Below, piece by piece: positions 1 through 8,543 of a DNA stretch of 64,000 nt. The position numbers were made by a program, and so were the translations under genes. Origin of the DNA: Nocardia sp. (GTDB lineage: Bacteria > Actinomycetota > Actinomycetes > Mycobacteriales > Mycobacteriaceae); assembly GCF_025465275.1 (NCBI RefSeq), contig NZ_JAODNK010000072.1, positions 62,001 through 126,000 of the forward strand, given 5' to 3'. Every line of letters begins with the position of its first letter. The first letter of the stretch is position 1. The notes under the pieces were generated by a model. That model saw nothing but the letters and a program-made list of their open reading frames with translations, searched no databases and was not told the origin of the DNA.

Positions 1-460
1 AGCGATGTGAACGCCGATAGGCGTGATCGAGGATTTTCATCTCACCCACTCCCTTCCGATCCGACGCAGCCTCACCGAAATCCGTGGAAGGATGTATTCG
101 GAAAGTGTCAGAATCGCAAGGCCATGCCGAGATGTCCCAGGGCCTGAAGACGCGACACTCAACCTATTGGCAGAGGTATGTGGGACATCCAGCTTGTCAT
201 CCGGTTCCGCATAGCGGGTGCCGGGAATCTCTCAAAAGAGAGGCATGCGTTAAATGTAACTGATGTCACATATTCGCGCAAGATCTTCCAGAGCTTCGGA
301 TTGCGGATTATGTCATCGAGTACCAGAAACTAGTGGCGGGTATAGGGATTCGATGTTCCGAGGTGGGCAATGGTGTCAAACATTGTGATCACATTAGTTT
401 GAACCACCCCGTAGGACATTGCTGCGCAGGGTGAATGGATTGCTCGACGTCATTTAGGAT
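1..460. other. Gene-free left edge
   Basis: No convincing coding sequence was found here. A 63-codon open frame at 23-214 on the plus strand matches nothing I know, and its composition does not look coding. The only structured element is the nested palindrome near 376-402. The stretch lies downstream of the stop codon of the minus-strand gene at 461-997, so it is either a 3' region or the promoter region of a gene beyond the left edge. Confidence 0.5.
376..402. promoter_or_regulatory. Nested palindrome, possible operator
   Basis: Outer arms TCAAAC and GTTTGA enclose a perfect inner 10-bp palindrome, TGTGATCACA, at 384-393. The two centres differ by half a base. The inner part resembles CRP/FNR-type half sites placed back to back. 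No gene in the window starts next to it, so any target would lie to the left. The function is inferred only. Confidence 0.35.
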
Positions 461-997
461 TCAGTGCCATGGATCCCAGCCCAGCTGGGCTGTGATCTCG
501 GCATAGTCCACGGCCAGCTGTTCCATCCGTGTCCACACCGGTGGCGGCCAAGCAGATTCTTCATGCTCGTCAGCGCAGGCTCGAGCACGATCGAGGTCGA
601 TTCCCGCGCCGCCGACCTGAGCAGAACGCCGATCGGCCATGTGCGGATCCTTGTCCCGGTTGGCCTCGGCGGCCGCCCAATGCGCGATCAGTTCCTGCAG
701 CCGCCACTGCTGCTCCCAGCCGGCGCGATAGAACTCGAATTCCTCATCGCTCATCACGTTCCGGCACTCGGGCTGCAGCAGCTGGAGTCGAGCATCGAAG
801 GACGTGATACGTTGTATGGCCGCCGCAGCTGATGTCTGGTTGTTCCAGCCCGCGGGATCGTATGGCCGAGTTCGATATTGGTCCAGGGCGGACTGCGCGG
901 CCCGCAGCGCTGCACCGGCGGCAAAGGTCAGGTCGAGCGGCACGCCATCGATGACCGCCGGGGATCGGTCCTCGAGCCGGTAGACGTTATTCCTCAT
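461..997 (-). CDS. Hypothetical protein, 178 aa
   Basis: I do not recognise this family. The ATG at 997 is preceded by a strong AAGGAGG ribosome binding site six bases away, so I prefer it to an upstream ATG five codons earlier. The predicted protein is soluble, acidic and Trp-rich towards its C-terminus, with no signal peptide, membrane segment or known motif. The middle is rich in Ala, Gln and Glu and is probably helical. It stands alone on the minus strand, 131 bp downstream of the gene at 1129-2325, and could be co-transcribed with it. The good ribosome binding site and the coding-like composition are the only support that it is real. Confidence 0.6.
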   Translation of the reverse strand: MRNNVYRLEDRSPAVIDGVPLDLTFAAGAALRAAQSALDQYRTRPYDPAGWNNQTSAAAAIQRITSFDARLQLLQPECRNVMSDEEFEFYRAGWEQQWRLQELIAHWAAAEANRDKDPHMADRRSAQVGGAGIDLDRARACADEHEESAWPPPVWTRMEQLAVDYAEITAQLGWDPWH

Positions 998-1128
998 GAC
1001 GGCCTCCTTCATCGATGTGCTCCGAATCCTGTCTCGTTGAACAGTTCTCGCCCAGTGCGGCTGAGACGCGCGCCTCGGACACCGAAACTGAGGGGCGGCA
1101 GCTCGTGCGCATCAGCGGGCCACTAGCG

Positions 1129-2325
1129 CTAGGCGGCTTCATCCGAAATCCCCTGGCATCGAGAACATTTGTCGAGTACAGATGCCGGCATCGGAGGAAC
1201 GATCGCGATGTCCGCGAGCACCTGGGGCTGATCGCCGGTGACGATCCGGGTCCACCACGATTCCAGCTGGATCCAATCGTCGGCCGAATCGAATCGGACC
1301 CGGGCACGCACGCTGGCGGTAGTCGCAGTGCCGGAAAGCATTTCGAGTCCGGCGGAGAGGATGGCAGCCTGGTCATCCGGGTGCAGTAGAGGGCGATGGT
1401 GCGACCATCCTGCGATCCGGTCATGGTCGTTGGCGACCCAATCATGAATGACCAGTCCATTCAGATCGATGAGAGCCAACGCGTGGCCGCGCAGCACCGG
1501 CACATTCCGCAAGGCACTGGAGTACATGTCGGGAGGCACCGGCGCTTCGACATCAGAAATGTCGCACACGACGGCACGAACCGTGCGGTTGGTTCCCATA
1601 CCAGAAGCCCGCGCAGCGAGGTGAAGCCTATGCACAACACCGTCGCCGAACGTCCTTGTGGCGCAACCGATCCATTCATCGATCGGGCTGTCGAAGCTGA
1701 GGAGCGCCAGGAACTGGGAGCGGTCCTCGAAACGATCGAAGTACGACAACATCTCCGGAAGCATGAGTCGCTCCACCTTTTGGTCATCGAGCAACAACGA
1801 GCGCGCAGACGCGGACGCTGACACCACGACCGTGGCATCCCATTCCAGGACACCAATGTTCGGCAGCGGCGGCAGTCCTTCGTCAGCGTCGCCTGCCCAG
1901 AGGGCGACGGCACGGACATGTCCGTATGGGCCGCAGATCGGGCTGGCAACGATATTGATCGATGCTCCGCACGCCAGCTCGAGTTGGTCGATCGCGACCC
2001 GACGGCTCACCGCGCATCGCTCGACGAGGGGCGGCAGCCGACGGGCGATCACGATGTTCGTCGCGATCGTGACGCGGTTGAGGTTGGCGAAGCGGCGCGG
2101 ATGCTGACCGTCTACAAGAACTGTGACGTCGTTGGTGTCGCCGAGTCTTTCCACCACCACCCAGCGCTTCGGGGAGTGTGTGCCGCCAGGGTGCGAGCAT
2201 CGGACGATGCGCGCAGGCATGTCCGCCGGGGATGCGAGGCGTGATTTCTCGCCGCCTGGCAAACGCTGGGATGCAGGCCTACCAGAGCTCGGAGACTGCG
2301 ATGCCTCAATAGGGATATCAACCAT
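1129..2325 (-). CDS. Sensory-type protein of unknown function, paralogue A
   Basis: A 398-residue soluble protein. The start at 2325 is chosen because GGAGGTGG lies just upstream. It is clearly paralogous to the next gene (2443-3645): both carry an LWAGD motif in the first half, a LID..(8-9)..W segment in the second half and a later L(L/V)HPDD motif. Segment order resembles tandem GAF/PAS-like sensor folds, and from memory it recalls the actinobacterial DUF5593-type proteins, though I cannot confirm that. There is no HTH, kinase or cyclase output domain. The C-terminus holds a C-x2-C (CSRC). The two genes are 117 bp apart on the same strand and probably form a tandem duplication. Confidence 0.65.
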   Translation of the reverse strand: MVDIPIEASQSPSSGRPASQRLPGGEKSRLASPADMPARIVRCSHPGGTHSPKRWVVVERLGDTNDVTVLVDGQHPRRFANLNRVTIATNIVIARRLPPLVERCAVSRRVAIDQLELACGASINIVASPICGPYGHVRAVALWAGDADEGLPPLPNIGVLEWDATVVVSASASARSLLLDDQKVERLMLPEMLSYFDRFEDRSQFLALLSFDSPIDEWIGCATRTFGDGVVHRLHLAARASGMGTNRTVRAVVCDISDVEAPVPPDMYSSALRNVPVLRGHALALIDLNGLVIHDWVANDHDRIAGWSHHRPLLHPDDQAAILSAGLEMLSGTATTASVRARVRFDSADDWIQLESWWTRIVTGDQPQVLADIAIVPPMPASVLDKCSRCQGISDEAA

Positions 2326-2442
2326 CGAAACCACCTCCAGGACGTCTTCAGCTGCGCACATGCGTAGCCACCTAGCGACGCGGAGACGGCCGGCTTCACA
2401 TCTCGCGTAACTCCCTGGAGGGAGTGCATTTTGTAGCGTAGA

Positions 2443-3645
2443 TCACAGTTGAACCTTCCGCAACGGTTCAGCTATCCGCCCTATAGGCAAGTCACCGGCA
2501 GGCCGAATGAGGGAGGTGAAGAACCTGAGCGATCCTTCCGAACCCGGAAAACCTGAAGGTAGAGGCACCGTGTAGATCTCGATCGGCAGCCAATCATGGT
2601 CAACGGTTAGCAGTCGGACAACGCTGTGAGCTCCGAATACTCTGCCCGTTGCCAGGTCCGCCATCATGCTCAAAAAGATCGATTTGTCGTCGGGATGGAC
2701 CAGATGCGTTGTCGCAAGGTTCCACTCACCCTCGCTTGTCGATGCGACCGTATCCCCTGACGCGGGGTGGTGGCGCCAGGCGATCTGTGGAAGTGGGGGC
2801 GTCAGCCACTCGATGATCTGCATGAGCCGCATGTCGATCAGCGCAGTGGTGCCGCCGAGCAGCGCCACGGTTGCGTCATTGTGGTAGGTGGGGAGCACGA
2901 TGCCGGGGTCGCGTCCATGTTCGACTTGCAGTAGAAGTCCACGCAGGCGGTGCGGCTCGTGATACCGAAAGCAGCCTGCTACTCGTGCTGTGCGGGCATC
3001 ATCGGCGGTGAGGATCTGGATCGGACCCTGCCACTCGGTGTCCGGCTGCGGGTCGATGGCGGCGGTGATCAGCTGATCACGGCGTTCGCACTCGATGATC
3101 CGGGACAGGAACCAAGCACCGTGCAGCAAATTGTGACTGGCAGGAAGCACTGACCCTCCGGCGCCAGCGCTGATCAGCGTCCACAACTGCCCATCCCATA
3201 CGAACGCATCCACCTGCGGTGGATCCAAGATTTCGGCCCCGTCGTCTCCGGCCCAGAGCTGCACGGCAAGCGTGCGCCCGTTCAACCCGTTGATCGGATT
3301 GGCCACCACACTGTGCGCCGTGCCGCGAATAGTGATCGACCGAGTGAATGATGCATGAGTCTCGATAGCTCGCGTGATGGCTGAATGAGCAAGGCTTGCA
3401 AGGGAATTGGGACGCACCGCCCGGTAGAGAGAACGCCACCGCGCCGTGCCCTCCTCGGGCACATACCGCAGCAGTGCCTCGGGTTCAGCGGCGTCGATGA
3501 GATACCACATCTGATCCTTCCCTTCGATGTCGGGACGGCCAGTACCTAACACTGCCTGGCTTTGCACGGCAGCAAGATCAAGTTTAGTGAAGATCGGGGC
3601 ATCGTCAGCGATATCGCCAACATCCGGCGTCGTGGCCAGCAACAA
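2443..3645 (-). CDS. Sensory-type protein of unknown function, paralogue B
   Basis: A 400-residue soluble protein that shares the LWAGDD, LID and HPDD landmarks of the neighbouring gene at 1129-2325, in the same order and spacing. It probably has the same fold, GAF/PAS-like by inference. The start is uncertain: the first usable codon is a TTG at 3645 with no clear ribosome binding site, and an ATG at 3510 would remove about 45 residues. The upstream start is favoured because the paralogue has a comparable N-terminal extension. Only 8 bp separate this start from that of the divergent hydrolase at 3654, so each promoter would lie inside the other gene. Confidence 0.65.
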   Translation of the reverse strand: MLLATTPDVGDIADDAPIFTKLDLAAVQSQAVLGTGRPDIEGKDQMWYLIDAAEPEALLRYVPEEGTARWRSLYRAVRPNSLASLAHSAITRAIETHASFTRSITIRGTAHSVVANPINGLNGRTLAVQLWAGDDGAEILDPPQVDAFVWDGQLWTLISAGAGGSVLPASHNLLHGAWFLSRIIECERRDQLITAAIDPQPDTEWQGPIQILTADDARTARVAGCFRYHEPHRLRGLLLQVEHGRDPGIVLPTYHNDATVALLGGTTALIDMRLMQIIEWLTPPLPQIAWRHHPASGDTVASTSEGEWNLATTHLVHPDDKSIFLSMMADLATGRVFGAHSVVRLLTVDHDWLPIEIYTVPLPSGFPGSEGSLRFFTSLIRPAGDLPIGRIAEPLRKVQL

Positions 3646-3653
3646 TCGAGTCC

Positions 3654-4550
3654 GTGGATGATCCGGAGCACCTCGCTACGAACGTCATCGTTGACCGATA
3701 CGTCGTCGATCACGGAGGCCGCCAGCGCACCTCAACAGTGGTGATTCCACGAAATCCGGCCGACAACCCGGCGCTGGTCTTGGTGCTGCACGGGTTTCTC
3801 CAGACCGGGGATTCGATGCGCAAGTTCAGCACCCGGGCCTTCGATGCCCTCGCGGCCCGCGGACACGCTGCCGTCGCGTATCCGGACGCTGTCGGCCGCG
3901 AATGGAACGGCGCCCGAAGGGCGGTCATGCTGTCTGCAACGGCAAAAACCATAGATGACGTGGGATTTCTACGCCGGCTGGTCGAGGATCTGGCCGAACA
4001 GTACGTGATCGACCGACAGCGGGTCTTCGCTGTCGGATATTCGCTTGGCGGCCAGATGACGATTCGGCTCCTGCACGATGCACCGGAGGTACTCGCCGGC
4101 GCGGTATTGATCGGCTGCAACCTGCCCGCACCCGAAAACCGCTCGGTCTCGGATCAGCCGGGCAGGGCCGTACCTTTGCTCTCCATCCACGGGACCGCGG
4201 ACCCGCTGGCCCCGTACGAGGGTGGCCGAGTCAGTTTTCGCGGGCTGTTCCCCAAAGGAGTTCATCTGTCTGCCCTCGACACCGCGCAGTACTTCGCAGC
4301 CCGCAACGGCATCGATGCTCCCCCGACCGTTCAGTGGCTCGCCCCGGACCGCCCTTCACGCACCACGGTCCGCCGAACGGACTACACACAGGCAGACCGG
4401 TCACCGGTCAGCCTCTACACGATCGTCGACGGCGGTCACCAAATCCCCGGCGCCTCAAAAGGTCCACGGTTCCTGTACGGCAAGCCCAGCGACAACCCTG
4501 TCACGGTCGAGACCATGTCCACGTTCTTCGGATTGTTCCAAGATCGCTGA
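3654..4550 (+). CDS. Alpha/beta hydrolase, LpqC / PHB-depolymerase-like
   Basis: A 298-residue serine hydrolase. The oxyanion-hole region is LHGF near residue 46, the nucleophile elbow is GYSLGG with Ser130, the acid is Asp183 in HGTADP, and the base is His262 in GGHQIPG. This spacing matches the LpqC/feruloyl-esterase/polyhydroxybutyrate-depolymerase branch, which cleaves ester polymers or small aromatic esters. No signal peptide is evident, unlike secreted LpqC, so it is probably cytosolic. The start is a GTG at 3654. It is followed 42 bp later by an acyl-CoA ligase and another hydrolase on the same strand, which suggests an ester-to-acyl-CoA operon. The exact substrate is unknown. Confidence 0.8.
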   Translation: MDDPEHLATNVIVDRYVVDHGGRQRTSTVVIPRNPADNPALVLVLHGFLQTGDSMRKFSTRAFDALAARGHAAVAYPDAVGREWNGARRAVMLSATAKTIDDVGFLRRLVEDLAEQYVIDRQRVFAVGYSLGGQMTIRLLHDAPEVLAGAVLIGCNLPAPENRSVSDQPGRAVPLLSIHGTADPLAPYEGGRVSFRGLFPKGVHLSALDTAQYFAARNGIDAPPTVQWLAPDRPSRTTVRRTDYTQADRSPVSLYTIVDGGHQIPGASKGPRFLYGKPSDNPVTVETMSTFFGLFQDR

Positions 4551-4592
4551 AGGTGCGCGCCTGTTCGCACCGAGGATGGCAGACTTCGGGAT

Positions 4593-6149
4593 ATGAGCGA
4601 GGCGGCTGCAGCGTCGGACCCGATCATCACCTGTGGCGCTCGGACACGGCGCCAATCGGAGACGCACCAGCGTGCCGGGAGACTCGCGGCCGCTCTCGCC
4701 GATGCGGGAGTCGGCGCGGGTCAGCGTGTTGCGATCATGGCCCGCAACGACATCGAGTTCCTCGAGGTCTCCCTCGCCGCCGCTACCTGCGGCGCGAACC
4801 CTGTACCGATCAACACGCGATGGCAGGCACCCGAAGTCGCGCACCTGCTGAGAGACGCCGATGTCCGAATGGTGTTCGCCCACACCGAATTCGTGCCCAT
4901 CATCGAGAAGGCAGCCGAATCGGCGAATGCCAGTCCGGTCATCGTCGAGATCGCGATGCCAGAGGAACTGACGTACGAGACCGGCTTGGGCCGATCGCTG
5001 AATCAGCCGACCGGGCGACACGCGATGTTCGAGGAGTGGATCGACGCGGCCAGCGAACCGCTGGGGTGGGTCGAGGGCACGATCGCCGATTCCATGGGAT
5101 TGATCTACACCTCCGGTACCACCGGACGCCCGAAAGGTGTACTGCGCCAGCGGATGACACCACAGCAGTTGCTATCGATCGCCAGCGCGACGGCGCGGCG
5201 GATGGGATTGGCACCTGGCGGGCAGATGCTGGTCGCCGGACCGCTCTATCACACAAGCCCGAACGCGGTGGCGCTGCTGGCGTTGCGCATGGGCACCAAC
5301 ATCACCGTCATGCCGCGGTGGAATGCCGAGCAATTCCTGAAGCTGGTGCACCAGAATCGAATTCAACACGCCAAGATCGTCCCGACCATGCTCTCCAGGC
5401 TGCTTTCCCTGCCCCTGGATACGCGGGCCCGCTACGACATCACCAGCCTTACCCACCTCATCCACTCGGCCGCACCCTGCCCGCCCGCGGTGAAACGAGC
5501 CGCCATCGACTGGTTCGGTCCCGCGCTGTGGGAGTTCTACGGCTGCAGCGAATCCGGTGCCATCACCTGGACCAGTACGGCCGACTGGCTCGAACACCCT
5601 GGGACCGTCGGCCGTCCATTGGACGGGGCCGCCGTCGTCATCGCCGACGAGCACGGCACCGAATTGCCACCGGGCCAGATCGGGCGAGTGTTCATCAAAA
5701 GCGCCGACTACTGGCCCGACTTCGACTACCTCAACCAGCTCACCCCGAAGACCACACCCCTGCCGGGCATGATCACCGTGGGTGACCTCGGCTACCTCGA
5801 CGACGACGGATACCTCTACCTGTCCGGCCGCACCAGCGACGTGATCATCGCCGGTGGCGTGAATATCTACCCCGCCGAGATCGAAGCGGCAATCAGCGCC
5901 CTCCCACAAGTGGAGGATGTCGCTGTATTCGGAATTCCCCACCCCGGCGATCTCGGGGAGCAAGTAGCCGCTCATATCATCGCCCGGCCCGGCGCGAAGC
6001 TCGACGAAACGATCATTCGTACCGAGCTCACGGAAGAAATCGCCGACTACAAAGTCCCCACGCTCATCCGCGTCGTCGACCAGTTGCCCCGCGACGACTC
6101 CGGCAAGATCTACAAGCGCCAGCTGCGTGCCCTCTACGAGCGCCGATAG
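4593..6149 (+). CDS. AMP-dependent acyl-CoA ligase (FadD-like)
   Basis: A 518-residue member of the ANL superfamily, forming acyl-adenylate and then acyl-CoA. The phosphate loop YTSGTTGRPKG is at about 172-182. The A5-type motif YGCSESG, the hinge region with GDLGYLDDDGYLYLSGR, and the C-terminal lysine region DDSGKIYKRQL are all present. The order resembles bile-acid/medium-chain CoA ligases and FadD proteins from actinomycete steroid clusters. It sits between two alpha/beta hydrolases with gaps of 42 and 9 bp, so the released acid is plausibly activated here. Long antisense and frame-shifted open frames cover this gene, but they are composition artefacts. Confidence 0.9.
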   Translation: MSEAAAASDPIITCGARTRRQSETHQRAGRLAAALADAGVGAGQRVAIMARNDIEFLEVSLAAATCGANPVPINTRWQAPEVAHLLRDADVRMVFAHTEFVPIIEKAAESANASPVIVEIAMPEELTYETGLGRSLNQPTGRHAMFEEWIDAASEPLGWVEGTIADSMGLIYTSGTTGRPKGVLRQRMTPQQLLSIASATARRMGLAPGGQMLVAGPLYHTSPNAVALLALRMGTNITVMPRWNAEQFLKLVHQNRIQHAKIVPTMLSRLLSLPLDTRARYDITSLTHLIHSAAPCPPAVKRAAIDWFGPALWEFYGCSESGAITWTSTADWLEHPGTVGRPLDGAAVVIADEHGTELPPGQIGRVFIKSADYWPDFDYLNQLTPKTTPLPGMITVGDLGYLDDDGYLYLSGRTSDVIIAGGVNIYPAEIEAAISALPQVEDVAVFGIPHPGDLGEQVAAHIIARPGAKLDETIIRTELTEEIADYKVPTLIRVVDQLPRDDSGKIYKRQLRALYERR

Positions 6150-6158
6150 AGTCCGCGC

Positions 6159-6971
6159 ATGCCGACCATCGACACCAACGGCATCACACTCGCCTTCACC
6201 GACACCGGAGAACCACCGGGGCGGCCACAGGCACAGACCATCGTCTTCGGGCACGGAACGCTGTTCGGCGGATGGATGTTCCAGCAGCAGATCGAGGGGT
6301 TGCGCGGCCGCTTCCGCTGCGTCGCCATCGACTGGCGCGCGCATGGAGACACCCCGGCACCTCGGACGGGCTACGACATGGACACTCTCACCGACGACGC
6401 AGCCGCGTTGATCGCCATGCTCGGCTCATCCCCCGTCCACTGGGTAGGGCTGTCCAGCGGCGGTTTTGTCGGGCAGCGCTTGGCCATTCGGCACGGCGAT
6501 CTTCTGCGGTCCCTGGTCCTGCTCGATACCTGCGCCATCGCCGCATCCACGCGCGTTATACGTCGAAATGAGTTACAGACCAGATTCTTCCGCATCCTGG
6601 GACCAAGAATACTGCGATACACCATCGCGCCACTGATGTTCAGTCCCGCCTACCTCTCCAGTATGCAAGGCAAAGCGACGGTCGACGAATGGCTCGATCA
6701 ACTCGACCACTGCAATCGACGAGGAGTAGCGCAAGCGATGCGCGCCGCGATGACCCGCCCCTCGATAGAACACGAGCTCAGTCACATCACATTGCCGACC
6801 CTCGTCGTCTGTGGCGCGAACGACGTGATGACACCACCGCGACTCGCACGACAAATGGCCAACTTGATCCCAGGCGCCCAGTTCGAGGAGATCCCCGGTT
6901 CAGGGCACTGCTCGGTACTCGAACAACCAACGGACGTGACCCGCATACTCGAGCGGTTTTTCTGGATGTAA
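6159..6971 (+). CDS. Alpha/beta hydrolase
   Basis: A 270-residue enzyme with a complete triad: Ser100 in GLSSGG, Asp222 in CGANDVMTPP and His250 in GSGHC. The N-terminal HG motif (FGHGTLFG) forms the oxyanion hole. The size and the lid region around residues 130-190 resemble haloperoxidase/3-oxoadipate enol-lactonase-type hydrolases or carboxylesterases. It starts 9 bp after the acyl-CoA ligase stop with only a weak ribosome binding site, so translation is probably coupled. Its 3' end converges on the nuclease-like gene at 7004, 32 bp away. The substrate is not predictable from the sequence. Confidence 0.85.
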   Translation: MPTIDTNGITLAFTDTGEPPGRPQAQTIVFGHGTLFGGWMFQQQIEGLRGRFRCVAIDWRAHGDTPAPRTGYDMDTLTDDAAALIAMLGSSPVHWVGLSSGGFVGQRLAIRHGDLLRSLVLLDTCAIAASTRVIRRNELQTRFFRILGPRILRYTIAPLMFSPAYLSSMQGKATVDEWLDQLDHCNRRGVAQAMRAAMTRPSIEHELSHITLPTLVVCGANDVMTPPRLARQMANLIPGAQFEEIPGSGHCSVLEQPTDVTRILERFFWM

Positions 6972-7003
6972 GCGAATTGGTGCGTGAACCGCTGAGCGAG
7001 AGT

Positions 7004-8026
7004 TCAGCTCCCTTCGATCCATCCCGTCTCCGCTTTCGTGATGAGAGGGAAAGTGGATCCGACTTGGGTCGACGGCGCAGGATTCGAAGGCGCTGGGGGC
7101 CGACTGGCTTCGCGCAGCTGTTCGAGCTCAGCTCTGAACCCTCGCTTCTCATATTCTCGGATCTCCTCATGCTCCCAGTCACGATCCTCAGGGCGCCAGG
7201 CACTTTCGGGCCGTTCACCTAACCGACTGAGCGCCGTCGCCACTTCCATGAAATGACTTCTTCTCATTGCTGTGACATGACGCTCGCCGTGCGCCCCACC
7301 TGGATAGTCCTCTTGCAGAACATAATTCAGCTCAAGACAGGCGTCGCAAACAATGACGTCTTCCGGAAGAGGGATCGCACCGAACTCGAGAAACTGGAGG
7401 ATCCGATCCAAGGTGCCATGATCAGGCAGGAAGGGACCCGGTCTATGAGTGATATGGAGCAGGACGAGGCGCGCACAGGTCATGGCGTCAGCCCGCCGCG
7501 GGACGCTGATATCCGCTGGGCGAAGGCGCCGCAAGGGTTGCTGGCGAAGGCGTATGACGTCGAAGTCGGAACCGAGACTGAGAGTTTCGCAGATCTTCCT
7601 CATATCCGTCTCTTCGCGTTCACGGTGCCAGTATTCTCCGTCGTACTCTACGACGAGTAGTCGTTCCTCCCATTCTCCGAGCACAAAGAACATGTCAGCG
7701 CGAAGTTCGTAGCGGCCACCGACCCTGTAGCTGCGTCTGCCTGTGCCGAACACGAAGTTGAGAATCGCGAAGATACTTCCTTCCGCCACAGACTCACCGG
7801 GCGCACTGTCACCTGGCCTCAGGAGCCGACCACCGCCGAACCAGTTCACGGCGCGACGATAGCGCTCGCCACCGACATGCAACCCGGCTCGACCCCACAC
7901 CAGGACTCGCGTATCCAATCCTCGCCGACCCAGACGGCGATTCAACTCCTCCGTGAGCCACCTCGGCAGTGCGATGGAGTAGCCATGCCCGCGGATTTCA
8001 CAAAAGAGCGGGCGGCGCTCCGACAT
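7004..8026 (-). CDS. PD-(D/E)XK nuclease-like protein
   Basis: A 340-residue protein of no named family that I recognise. Residues about 108-165 carry a pattern typical of Vsr/DUF559-type endonuclease folds: Asp111 after a beta strand, then VVEYDG-x2-WH with Glu127, Asp129 and His134, a downstream Asp141-x2-Lys144, and a terminal VIRLRQQPL strand. The C-terminal part has a C-x2-C (CDAC) and a long charged helix. No methyltransferase or helicase is adjacent, so it does not look like a standard restriction system. The ATG at 8026 falls in the loop of a hairpin and lacks a good ribosome binding site, so the start is uncertain. Nuclease activity is inferred. Confidence 0.65.
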   Translation of the reverse strand: MSERRPLFCEIRGHGYSIALPRWLTEELNRRLGRRGLDTRVLVWGRAGLHVGGERYRRAVNWFGGGRLLRPGDSAPGESVAEGSIFAILNFVFGTGRRSYRVGGRYELRADMFFVLGEWEERLLVVEYDGEYWHREREETDMRKICETLSLGSDFDVIRLRQQPLRRLRPADISVPRRADAMTCARLVLLHITHRPGPFLPDHGTLDRILQFLEFGAIPLPEDVIVCDACLELNYVLQEDYPGGAHGERHVTAMRRSHFMEVATALSRLGERPESAWRPEDRDWEHEEIREYEKRGFRAELEQLREASRPPAPSNPAPSTQVGSTFPLITKAETGWIEGS

Positions 8027-8040
8027 TCGGTGCGCCGCCC
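8010..8040 (-). terminator. Hairpin plus T-run after the DoxX gene
   Basis: Arms GGGCGGCGC (8010-8018) and GCGCCGCCC (8032-8040) pair perfectly. On the minus strand the hairpin is followed by GCTCTTTT. It lies just downstream of the DoxX stop at 8057 and its loop contains the ATG of the nuclease-like gene. It could end DoxX transcription or hide the start of the next gene. Confidence 0.55.
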
Positions 8041-8056
8041 CGCTTCGTCTCGGGTT

Positions 8057-8428
8057 TCAGTAGGAGTACGGCCCGAAGCGGCCCCAGGCTACGAACACCG
8101 CCAGTGCGAGCAGAACAGCATTGACCGGCAGCGCGTTGAACTCCTTGCGGCGCACATGCACTCCGGCTGCCAGCACCATGATGAGTGCGATCCCGCTCGC
8201 CGCGATGGGCGTGAGCACCGGTGCGATGCCGGTCCAGGCGGGCAGTACCAGGCCGAGTCCGCCAAGGAGTTCTGTGATGCCGATCAGTCGCAGGGTGCCG
8301 GTGGACACGTCCTGGACCCACGGCATCTTCTCCGCGAGCTTCTCCTTCGGCTGGGTGCTCTTCATTGCCCCCGCTAGCACGAATGCCACGCCAAGCACGC
8401 TTGCCACAATCCACAGCGCCACATTCAT
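8057..8428 (-). CDS. DoxX-family membrane protein
   Basis: A 123-residue integral membrane protein with four predicted hydrophobic segments, at roughly residues 5-22, 46-63, 68-88 and 94-112. A conserved LAGAMK motif follows the first helix and GITELLGGLGL opens the second, both typical of the DoxX/DoxD family. In mycobacteria a DoxX protein works with SodA and SseA in thiol oxidative-stress resistance; here the partners are absent. The ATG at 8428 is chosen because AAGGAGG lies upstream, and a TTG at 8437 would sit almost on that site. It is divergent from a MarR regulator, which is the likely repressor. Confidence 0.88.
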   Translation of the reverse strand: MNVALWIVASVLGVAFVLAGAMKSTQPKEKLAEKMPWVQDVSTGTLRLIGITELLGGLGLVLPAWTGIAPVLTPIAASGIALIMVLAAGVHVRRKEFNALPVNAVLLALAVFVAWGRFGPYSY

Positions 8429-8449
8429 AGTTGTCAACCCTCCTTGGTC

Positions 8450-8531
8450 ACTTAAACCGTTGAGTGAATGTTAGGACTATTTACTTAAACATGCAAGTCA
8501 TCGCTCATCGATTTCACTTCACGATTTAAGT
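8450..8531. promoter_or_regulatory. Three ACTT-N8-RAGT operator candidates spaced by 33 bp
   Basis: The dyads are ACTTAAACCGTTGAGT (8450-8465), ACTTAAACATGCAAGT (8483-8498) and ACTTCACGATTTAAGT (8516-8531). The start-to-start distance is exactly 33 bp both times, about three helical turns, so all three would face the same side of the DNA. They fill the 115-bp intergenic region between the divergent DoxX and MarR genes. The first extends outward as CAC...GTG. The 16-bp size fits MarR dimers. Confidence 0.7.
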
Positions 8532-8543
8532 TATTCTGTAGAC

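Noticed and set aside
4334..5785. Long plus-strand open frame (483 codons) overlapping the acyl-CoA ligase
   Set aside because: It is rich in Arg, Pro and His with no motif, while the overlapping frame encodes a complete ANL ligase; a GC-bias artefact.
5172..6344. 390-codon antisense open frame over the ligase and hydrolase genes
   Set aside because: It is antisense to two well-supported genes and its composition mirrors their codons.
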